Positions 1 through 4,580 of a stretch of DNA of 5,937 nucleotides are shown one piece after another (the first letter of the stretch is position 1; every line of letters begins with the position of its first letter). Below the pieces are notes generated by a model that worked only from the letters and a program-made list of their open reading frames with translations, made no database searches and was not told the DNA's origin. The stretch is from assembly GCA_964462295.1 (NCBI GenBank), contig CAYWXH010000094.1, positions 1-5,937 on the forward strand, given 5' to 3'. The position numbers and the translations under genes are program-made. Source of the DNA: JALVIU01 sp964462295. Its GTDB lineage: Bacteria; Atribacterota; JALVIU01.

Positions 1-331
1 GCTGAGAAGATACTTTTCCGGTATCATCTGCAATTATAGGAAATTCGATCTCTACCTGGAGATTGTCTTTTATCCATTCTGTCCATTTTATATGCGAAAA
101 TACCTGGTCAATAGAAAGGCCGATTAATTCTGTATCCAGTTCTCTAAATTTGTCATATCTTTTTTGGAAAGCTACAAATTCAGTTGTACAAACAGGTGTA
201 AAATCTGCAGGATGTGAAAATAAGATAAACCACTTTCCTTTATATTCCTCAGGTAATTTCTTCACTCCATGTGTGGTTACTACTTCTAATTCAGGAAATT
301 TCTCTCCAATCAAGGGTATTCTTCCTTCCAT
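1..331 (-). CDS. Peroxiredoxin, Prx6/archaeal type (3' part beyond window)
   Basis: Thiol peroxidase that reduces hydrogen peroxide and alkyl hydroperoxides in the cytoplasm. The visible 110 residues begin MEGRIPLIGEKFPE and contain the peroxidatic motif HPADFTPVCTTE, with the peroxidatic Cys at residue 48 and the conserved Pro41 and Thr45 around it. The later blocks IGLSIDQVFSHIKW and FPIIADDTGKV are typical of the 1-Cys/Prx6-like group that includes archaeal thioredoxin peroxidases. Family members are usually about 210-250 residues, so roughly half the protein, including any C-terminal resolving cysteines, lies outside the window. The start is fixed by AGGAGG at 339-344, seven bases before the ATG. 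The gene lies 102 bp downstream of mntP on the same strand but has its own near-consensus promoter and a dyad that may be an operator. The family call is firm; the exact reductant partner cannot be told. Confidence 0.95.
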   Translation of the reverse strand, partial: MEGRIPLIGEKFPELEVVTTHGVKKLPEEYKGKWFILFSHPADFTPVCTTEFVAFQKRYDKFRELDTELIGLSIDQVFSHIKWTEWIKDNLQVEIEFPIIADDTGKVSSQ

Positions 332-366
332 TTTAATACCTCCTTTTATTTTTTTATAAAAATTCC

Positions 367-389
367 TAATTAAGAATTTTTCTTAATTA
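367..389. promoter_or_regulatory. Perfect 23-bp dyad at the peroxiredoxin start site (candidate operator)
   Basis: Two perfect 10-bp arms, TAATTAAGAA (367-376) and TTCTTAATTA (380-389), are separated by three T. The dyad overlaps the last four bases of the -10 box and is centred at 378, within a base or two of the predicted transcription start. Because the start falls in its middle, the mRNA would contain only one arm, so an RNA hairpin is unlikely and a protein operator is the better reading. A peroxide-sensing repressor such as PerR would make biological sense, but the sequence does not match the usual PerR box (TTATAATnATTATAA) well, so the regulator is unknown. Confidence 0.55.
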
Positions 390-414
390 TAATCCACATT
401 ATCCATTTTGTCAA
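386..414 (-). promoter_or_regulatory. Sigma-A-type promoter of the peroxiredoxin gene
   Basis: On the minus strand TTGACA (409-414) is separated by exactly 17 bp from TATAAT (386-391), a full match to the housekeeping consensus in both boxes. The predicted transcription start is near 379, giving a leader of about 48 nt. Such an ideal promoter usually needs a repressor if the gene is inducible, which fits the dyad that overlaps it. Confidence 0.85.
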
Positions 415-433
415 GAGGGAAACTAAAAAATTT

Positions 434-979
434 TTAGATTTTACCAAAAAGAATTTTTAGTGAGAGTAAGATAAGTACAAAGCCACTTATTATTTCTGTA
501 TTTTCTCCAAATAATTTACCCATTTTTTGTCCAAGACAAATGCCTAAAAAAGAAAAAAATAGGGTAACTACTCCACTTAGTATGGCAAGGATCCATATTG
601 AATGCCTTATAAATGCAAAACTTGCACCTACTGAAAATGCATCTATACTGGTAGCAATAGCTAAGGTAAGTACTATAGAAGGTGTTATAGAATGGTTCTC
701 TTTTTTTCGCGGGATAATTGCCTCATATACCATTTTAAGACCTACTATAAAGATAAGTGCTGCACCTATAATGTTTTCATGCCCTACAAAAAACCCTTTG
801 GAGATACAGCCCAATTCATATCCGAAAATGGGCATAAAGGCCTGAAAAAATCCAAAAAAAATAGGTAATTCAAGAAATTTGTATAAACTTGAGTTTTTTA
901 CATAGATCCCATTTGCAATTGATACTACTGTGGCATCAATGGATAAGGTGATAGCTATTATTAATGCATATATACTCAT
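434..979 (-). CDS. mntP: MntP-family manganese efflux pump
   Basis: Small inner-membrane exporter that removes excess Mn(II) from the cytoplasm. The 181 residues form about six hydrophobic helices built from two homologous halves. Each half carries the family signature with its essential Asp: TLSIDATVVS (Asp15) and ATSIDAFSVG (Asp113), matching the paired Asp residues of characterised MntP. Other family marks are GFFQAFMPIFGYELG (residues 43-57) and GLKMVYEA in the first half, and a C-terminal SGFVLILLSLKIL. The length is normal for the family. It is divergent from the prolyl isomerase gene and upstream of the peroxiredoxin gene on the same strand; manganese export and peroxide defence are often linked through shared metal and redox regulators, which here is inference. 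No clear Shine-Dalgarno sequence precedes the ATG, and the only good -10 box lies almost on top of it. No room exists for a yybP-ykoY manganese riboswitch. Confidence 0.9.
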   Translation of the reverse strand: MSIYALIIAITLSIDATVVSIANGIYVKNSSLYKFLELPIFFGFFQAFMPIFGYELGCISKGFFVGHENIIGAALIFIVGLKMVYEAIIPRKKENHSITPSIVLTLAIATSIDAFSVGASFAFIRHSIWILAILSGVVTLFFSFLGICLGQKMGKLFGENTEIISGFVLILLSLKILFGKI

Positions 980-987
980 GATTTCTT

Positions 988-1017
988 ATTATATCATAAA
1001 TACCTTGACATTGTATA
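988..1017 (-). promoter_or_regulatory. Extended -10 promoter of mntP
   Basis: On the minus strand TGATATAAT (988-996) is an extended -10 element with a perfect TATAAT. Only a weak -35 (TATACA, 1012-1017, spacing 18) is present, as expected for this promoter class. The predicted start is near 981, about two bases before the mntP ATG at 979, so the transcript would be leaderless or nearly so. Confidence 0.5.
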
Positions 1018-1033
1018 GTTAATTTGATATGAT
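1005..1033 (+). promoter_or_regulatory. Sigma-A-type promoter of the prolyl isomerase gene
   Basis: TTGACA (1005-1010), a 17-bp spacer and TATGAT (1028-1033) form a strong housekeeping promoter. The predicted start is near 1040, giving a leader of about 39 nt that contains the AAAGGAG ribosome binding site at 1063-1069. Confidence 0.8.
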
Positions 1034-1078
1034 AAATCCGACATAATAAAAATTTGAGTATGAAAGGAGTAGTGAGTT

Positions 1079-2413
1079 ATGTTTACTTGGTTAAGGAAAA
1101 CTATGAAGTATTGGCTTATATTTATTTTGCTTGCATTTACTGTTACTATATACTATGGGTATGGTAGTTATAAGAGGAGCCAGGCAAAAAAGGCGTATGC
1201 AGCAGTTGTAAATGGAAAAGCAATTACTTATGATGCATGGAATGATGCCTTTAGAAATGCTCTTTCTCGGTATGATAGTAAACTTGTGAATAGCCTTGAT
1301 GACAGAACTATTACTATCATAAAGAAAAATATATTAGACCAACTAATAGAAAATGAGCTTCTTTATGATTATGCAAAAAAGAAGGTTAGAGTATCCTCTG
1401 CTGAGATAAATGCAGAATATCAGAAGATCAAGAAGAGTTTTCCATCAGAGGATGCATTTAAAAACTTTCTATATAGACAAAGATTAACTGTAACAGATAT
1501 AAAAAAGTATATAAGAAGAGAGCTTGTAATTCAGAAATTTATAGCTTCTTTGGAAGAAAAACAAAAAGTAGATCCTAAAGAAATAAAAGAATTTTACGAA
1601 AAGTCAAAGGACCTTCTATTCACAGAACCAGAGAAAGTTCATGTAATGCATATATTGGTAAAGACTAAAAAAGAGGCAGAAGAGATAGAGAAGGAACTTA
1701 AAAATGGCGCAGATTTTGGAAAGCTTGCAGAGGAGAAATCTATTGATCCAAGTGCCAAAAAAAATAAGGGAGATCTCGGTTTTATCTATAGAGGACAGAC
1801 TGTACCTGAATTTGAAAAGCAGGCATTTTCCATGGAACCAGGGGATATTTCTCAACCTGTTAAGACACAATTTGGATACCACATTATAAAAGTACTAGAA
1901 AAATCTCCGAAAAAGGTAAAGTCATTTGATGAAGTAAAAGACCAAATAGAGCTTGAGTTAAAAAAAGAAAAGGCTTTAGAGGAACTTAAAAAAATAAAAG
2001 AAGAACTAAAGAAAAAGGCGAAAATAGAAATTTATGCTGCAGAATACAAACAGGCAGAGGCATATTTAAAAGAAACACCCACACCTACACCTGAAGCATC
2101 ACCAAATGCTACAAACAAGACTACTCTTAAGCCGGCATCTACGGAAACACCTAAAGCTACACCAATAGAGACTCAGATACCCAAAGCTACTCCTACAAAC
2201 AGTCCTACCCAGTCACCAAAAGTCTCACCAACTGTTACCAATACACCAGCCCCTACTGAGGCTCCAACTGCTACAAATACATCAATGCCAACTGCTACCA
2301 ATACTCCTAAGCTAACACCTACCAATACACCAACTCCAGTCCAGGAGTCCACAGAGACACCTGTCTCCACCTCTACCGTATCACCAACTGTTACAGCTAC
2401 CCCAGCACAATAA
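1079..2413 (+). CDS. Membrane-anchored parvulin-type peptidyl-prolyl isomerase with Thr/Pro-rich tail
   Basis: Extracytoplasmic foldase of the SurA/PrsA/PpiD class, which catalyses cis-trans isomerisation of prolyl bonds in exported proteins. Residues 10-28 form one hydrophobic segment with Lys/Arg before it and no lipobox Cys, so it is more likely an uncleaved anchor than a lipoprotein signal. Residues 40-160 are a SurA N-like chaperone domain (VVNGKAITYDAW, then the LIENELLYDYAKKKVRVS helix). Residues 185-273 are the rotamase domain, with HVMHILVKTKKEA (His191), GDLGFIYRGQTVPEFEKQAF and QFGYHIIKVLE (Phe265, His268). Residues 280-315 are a charged, probably coiled segment. Residues 331-444 are a low-complexity tail. 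The start has AAAGGAG nine bases upstream. The gene has its own promoter and a strong terminator, so it is probably monocistronic. The enzyme call is firm; client proteins are unknown. Confidence 0.92.
   Translation: MFTWLRKTMKYWLIFILLAFTVTIYYGYGSYKRSQAKKAYAAVVNGKAITYDAWNDAFRNALSRYDSKLVNSLDDRTITIIKKNILDQLIENELLYDYAKKKVRVSSAEINAEYQKIKKSFPSEDAFKNFLYRQRLTVTDIKKYIRRELVIQKFIASLEEKQKVDPKEIKEFYEKSKDLLFTEPEKVHVMHILVKTKKEAEEIEKELKNGADFGKLAEEKSIDPSAKKNKGDLGFIYRGQTVPEFEKQAFSMEPGDISQPVKTQFGYHIIKVLEKSPKKVKSFDEVKDQIELELKKEKALEELKKIKEELKKKAKIEIYAAEYKQAEAYLKETPTPTPEASPNATNKTTLKPASTETPKATPIETQIPKATPTNSPTQSPKVSPTVTNTPAPTEAPTATNTSMPTATNTPKLTPTNTPTPVQESTETPVSTSTVSPTVTATPAQ
2069..2410 (+). repeat. Degenerate Thr/Pro repeat tract coding the C-terminal tail of the isomerase
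   Basis: Codons for residues 331-444 encode 34 Thr and 23 Pro in 114 residues, about ten Ser, and no Phe, Tyr or Trp. Units such as TPTPTP, PTATNT, TNTPAPT and TPTNTPTP recur without a fixed period. The DNA uses a biased set of codons (ACA/ACT/ACC and CCA/CCT) and is visibly richer in C than the rest of the gene. The tail resembles the PT-rich linkers of Gram-positive secreted enzymes and is a plausible site for O-glycosylation or for spanning the cell wall. No LPXTG or S-layer motif follows it. Confidence 0.85.
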
Positions 2414-2431
2414 TTTATTGGACATAGATTT

Positions 2432-2461
2432 AGTCCCACAACAGTCGTTGTGGGACTTTTT
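2432..2461 (+). terminator. Rho-independent terminator after the prolyl isomerase gene
   Basis: A perfect 11-bp stem, AGTCCCACAAC (2432-2442) with GTTGTGGGACT (2447-2457), closes an AGTC tetraloop and runs into five T (2457-2461). It begins 18 bases after the isomerase stop codon and separates that gene from the kinase gene. Confidence 0.92.
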
Positions 2462-2485
2462 ATATATTAGATAAGGAGGGATATT

Positions 2486-2968
2486 ATGGAACTAAAGGTT
2501 GTAAAGGTTGAAAAACCAGATGATATTAATTTTATCCTTGGACATTCTCACTTTATTAAAACCGTTGAAGATTTGTATGAGGCTATAGTAGGTAGTGTAC
2601 CTGGTATAAAATTTGGAATTGCCTTTTGTGAGGCATCTGATCCGTATCTTGTACGATATGCAGGTACAGATGAAGAGATGATAGAGCTTGCTATAAAAAA
2701 TGCCCAAAATATTGGAGCAGGTCACTCTTTCATAGTATTTTTAAAAAATGCTTTCCCTATAAATGTTTTAAATGCAGTGAAAGGAGTTCAAGAGGTATGT
2801 CGTATATTCACCGCAACAGCAAATCCTACAGAGGTTATAATTGCAGAGACAGAACAGGGAAGGGGAATACTCGGTGTAATTGATGGGGGATCCCCGAAAG
2901 GTGTAGAAAAAGAAGAAGATATAAAACATAGAAAAGAACTTTTAAGGACTTTTGGATATAAACTTTAA
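2486..2968 (+). CDS. Adenosine-specific kinase (DUF355 family)
   Basis: Small cytoplasmic protein of the family whose archaeal member from Pyrobaculum was described as an adenosine-specific kinase; the expected reaction is phosphorylation of adenosine to AMP in purine salvage. The 160 residues match the family over their whole length: NFILGHSHFIKTVEDLYEAI (residues 15-34), SDPYLVRYAGTDEEM, GAGHSFIVFLKNAFPINVLNAVK, ATANPTEVIIAETEQGRGILGV and a final DGGSPKGVE block. It is unrelated to the ribokinase-type and mammalian adenosine kinases. The start is supported by AAGGAGGG at 2473-2480, five bases before the ATG. No convincing promoter lies in the 72 bp between the isomerase stop and this ATG, and a terminator sits there, so its transcription is unclear. 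Its stop codon overlaps that of the convergent gene. Confidence 0.9.
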   Translation: MELKVVKVEKPDDINFILGHSHFIKTVEDLYEAIVGSVPGIKFGIAFCEASDPYLVRYAGTDEEMIELAIKNAQNIGAGHSFIVFLKNAFPINVLNAVKGVQEVCRIFTATANPTEVIIAETEQGRGILGVIDGGSPKGVEKEEDIKHRKELLRTFGYKL

Positions 2969-3861
2969 AATTTTATAACATCTGGTTTGAATTGAACCTT
3001 GTCTAAGAATTCATTATATATGGAAAAGTCAAAATCATACTCTTTTTTGTCCATAAGGGCAAGTGCTATAGCTTCAACGACATTTGTCCCAAAGCTTCTT
3101 CCGTTTATACGGGGGGTTGTTGTTATGAGGTACTTTGCCCCCCTCTCTTTTACCTCTTCTACATTTTCGGGTGTAGTAGTGTTTGTTATTATGATCTTTC
3201 CAGATAAGTCATAGGGCATATATCTTCTTATAAATAGAAAATCCCCTGCAATTATATCAGCTCTTTTAAATAACCATTCATATTTTGGTGTATTTTCTTC
3301 TTCTTTTTTCCCCATAGGATACAGTATATCCATAGGAAGTGCAGTAATTATAGGTAACATAGGGTAAGATAGCACATCTATCGTCTTTAAAGAATGAAAT
3401 ACTATAGGGAGTCCAAGTCCAAATACAAGGTCTCCTATAAGAAGTTTTGCCCCTATATCCGATAAGGCCTCAGTCATGCCGTATCTATCCACAGATGTGG
3501 GGATAAGTGCAGTCTTTCCTTTTAGAGGTATTATATTTTTATCTATAAAATGTATGACCCTTCTTTCTAAAGTCTCTCTCATGCCTGCACCATCTGCAAT
3601 AGGTGTCTTAGTAATTCCTTTTACCATTTTTTTCATATCTCGAAACCAATATACCCGTCCTTTTATATAGAAGAATAGGCTTGCACCACCTAAACCAAAG
3701 GCATCTACTTTACCATCATTTTCCAAAAAAATTTCTCTTGCCTTTTTTTTATCTCCATCTGTACCTATCCTTTTTATATTAATTTTTTCTCCAAGGAGCT
3801 CTATATCAAACTCGTAATCTCTTTTTGAAGTACCAAGGCTTACACTTATTACCTTTTTCAT
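2965..3861 (-). CDS. Uncharacterised protein, homologues often labelled quinate 5-dehydrogenase
   Basis: Soluble protein of 298 residues with no signal peptide or membrane segment. From memory, close relatives in thermophilic Firmicutes carry the database label quinate 5-dehydrogenase, but I see neither the NAD(P)-binding GxGG motif nor the substrate signature of shikimate/quinate dehydrogenases. Conserved-looking blocks are VISVSLGTSKRDYEF (4-18), RIGTDGDKKKA, VDAFGLGGASLF (52-63), TPIADGAGMRETLERRVI (86-103), PTSVDRYGMTEAL (121-133), IGDLVFGLGLP (142-152), ADIIAGDFLFIRRYMP (201-216), ITNTTTPENVEEVKERGAKYLITTTP (225-250) and GRSFGTNVVEAI (254-265). The strand-helix alternation suggests an alpha/beta fold. 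AGAGGTG (3866-3872) serves its ATG and the gap from the upstream regulator is 12 bp, so the two are surely one operon. The reading frame is certain; the function is open. Confidence 0.75.
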   Translation of the reverse strand: MKKVISVSLGTSKRDYEFDIELLGEKINIKRIGTDGDKKKAREIFLENDGKVDAFGLGGASLFFYIKGRVYWFRDMKKMVKGITKTPIADGAGMRETLERRVIHFIDKNIIPLKGKTALIPTSVDRYGMTEALSDIGAKLLIGDLVFGLGLPIVFHSLKTIDVLSYPMLPIITALPMDILYPMGKKEEENTPKYEWLFKRADIIAGDFLFIRRYMPYDLSGKIIITNTTTPENVEEVKERGAKYLITTTPRINGRSFGTNVVEAIALALMDKKEYDFDFSIYNEFLDKVQFKPDVIKF

Positions 3862-3873
3862 CTTACACCTCTT

Positions 3874-4401
3874 TTATTTTCTTTGGATGTTTTCTATTAC
3901 ATTTTTTAAAAGTTCAGGATTTACATATTTTGCTTCTCTTATGGGAGAAGGACCTAAGGATATACCTATAACCTCTCTTTTGAATATATCTTCTACAAGT
4001 TTTACTCGTCTATCTGAACCTAAAAAGATAATCACATCAAAACTTGCAAGTGATGCAATAAGGTCTACTATCTCATTAAATAGACGGGCACCGCTTTTTT
4101 TTGAAATGAAGACTTCTCTTTCCCTTTGTGTAAGTAGTAAGATATAATCTACACCTTTCTCCTTTGCTATTTTTTCTAATTCTTCCTTATTTTTTACAGG
4201 AAAACCTATAAGAGCTATCCTCTTTCCTTTACGTATTTCTCCGAGTTTTTCCACTCTTGAGATAAAGGAACGCTCTATCCCCAGTTCTTTTGCTATCTCT
4301 TCTTGGGTAAGCCCTTTTACTCTCATTTGGAGGATTTTATTTATAACACTATCTATTTTGCTCTTACTTATTAACTTTTTTCCAATACGAAAAAAATCCA
4401 T
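3874..4401 (-). CDS. HTH transcriptional regulator with C-terminal alpha/beta domain
   Basis: A 175-residue DNA-binding protein, probably the local repressor. Residues 14-56 form a helix-turn-helix whose core is GLTQEEIAKELGIERSFISRVEKLGEI: a TQEEIAKELG first helix, a short turn and an ERSFISRVEKL recognition helix, similar to Xre-like and resolvase-like HTHs. Residues 60-175 look like a small Rossmann-like sensor: RIALIGFPV strand, VDYILLLTQRE, SFDVIIFLGSDRRVKLVEDIF and REVIGISLGPSP, a plausible ligand pocket, though the ligand is unknown. The start is supported by AGGAGA (4409-4414), seven bases upstream. It leads an operon with the 298-residue protein and is divergent from the alpha-oxoamine synthase. 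Its promoter and that of the synthase each carry a TTTTGTGCACA box at the predicted start site, which suggests autoregulation and control of the synthase. Confidence 0.85.
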   Translation of the reverse strand: MDFFRIGKKLISKSKIDSVINKILQMRVKGLTQEEIAKELGIERSFISRVEKLGEIRKGKRIALIGFPVKNKEELEKIAKEKGVDYILLLTQREREVFISKKSGARLFNEIVDLIASLASFDVIIFLGSDRRVKLVEDIFKREVIGISLGPSPIREAKYVNPELLKNVIENIQRK

Positions 4402-4415
4402 AGATTATTCTCCTG

Positions 4416-4429
4416 AAATGATATCATTT
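4416..4429. promoter_or_regulatory. 14-bp perfect palindrome in the regulator leader
   Basis: AAATGATATCATTT is a perfect palindrome directly abutting the TGTGCACA of box 1 and two bases from the regulator's ribosome binding site. In the mRNA it could not fold as a useful hairpin without a loop, so a second protein site or chance in AT-rich DNA are the options. Confidence 0.35.
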
Positions 4430-4437
4430 TGTGCACA
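4427..4437. promoter_or_regulatory. Operator candidate, box 1 (TTTTGTGCACA)
   Basis: The palindrome TGTGCACA (4430-4437) is preceded by TTT, making an 11-mer identical to part of box 2 upstream of the synthase. It covers the predicted transcription start of the regulator operon, the position expected for repression by blocking RNA polymerase. Confidence 0.55.
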
Positions 4438-4441
4438 TTTT

Positions 4442-4471
4442 ATTTTATCTCTTTGTATGATATTTTGTCAA
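4442..4471 (-). promoter_or_regulatory. Sigma-A-type promoter of the regulator operon
   Basis: On the minus strand TTGACA (4466-4471) and TAAAAT (4442-4447) are spaced by 18 bp. The predicted start is near 4435, inside the TGTGCACA box, giving a leader of about 34 nt that holds the ribosome binding site. Confidence 0.7.
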
Positions 4472-4511
4472 GCATTTTGTTTTTTATTTCATATTAAATT
4501 TGTTGCACCCC

Positions 4512-4540
4512 TTGCTTTTTTATGAAAATAGTTGTAAAAT
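4512..4540 (+). promoter_or_regulatory. Candidate promoter of the alpha-oxoamine synthase gene
   Basis: TTGCTT (4512-4517), a 17-bp spacer and TAAAAT (4535-4540) form a moderate promoter: good -10, weak -35. The predicted start near 4547 falls inside the box 2 palindrome. A weaker alternative using TTGTCA at 4465-4470 has no well-spaced -10. Confidence 0.5.
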
Positions 4541-4558
4541 ATTTTTGTGCACAAAAAT
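4541..4558. promoter_or_regulatory. Operator candidate, box 2 (18-bp perfect palindrome)
   Basis: ATTTTTGTGCACAAAAAT is a perfect 18-bp palindrome lying just after the -10 box and over the predicted start site of the synthase gene, 22 bp before its ATG. It contains the same TTTTGTGCACA 11-mer as box 1. The centres of the two boxes are 116 bp apart, close to 11 turns of B-DNA, so bound proteins would face the same side and could loop the DNA. Confidence 0.65.
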
Positions 4559-4569
4559 TTACACAAAAG

Positions 4570-4576
4570 AAGGTGA
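4570..4576 (+). promoter_or_regulatory. Ribosome binding site that fixes the synthase start
   Basis: AAGGTGA lies four bases before the ATG at 4581. The frame stays open upstream to an ATG at 4500, but that start has no ribosome binding site and the extension would run through the promoter and palindrome, so the start at 4581 is preferred. Confidence 0.8.
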
Positions 4577-4580
4577 GAAG

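Noticed and set aside
63..359. Open frame of 98 codons on the plus strand opposite the peroxiredoxin gene
   Set aside because: It is a shadow of a clearly recognised gene, with no ribosome binding site or family match.
391..404. ATAAT-N4-ATTAT as a PerR box in the peroxiredoxin promoter
   Set aside because: The PerR consensus has a 7-1-7 layout; here the spacing is wrong and the repeat is short in AT-rich DNA.
423..437. CTAAAAA/TTTTTAG inverted repeat at the end of mntP as a terminator
   Set aside because: The stem is almost all A-T with a one-base loop and no following T-run, so it would be too weak.
980..1078. yybP-ykoY manganese riboswitch upstream of mntP
   Set aside because: The gap is only 99 bp, holds two promoters, and no matching conserved helices or a terminator hairpin were seen.
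2173..2439. Open frame of 88 codons on the minus strand within the isomerase tail, Val/Gly-rich
   Set aside because: It is the complement of the Thr/Pro codon tract (ACA/ACT read backwards gives Val/Ser codons), with no family resemblance, and its start lies in the terminator region.
4500..4580. N-terminal extension of the synthase from an ATG at 4500
   Set aside because: It has no ribosome binding site, would translate through the promoter and palindrome, and adds residues unlike the family; ATG 4581 has AAGGTGA upstream.
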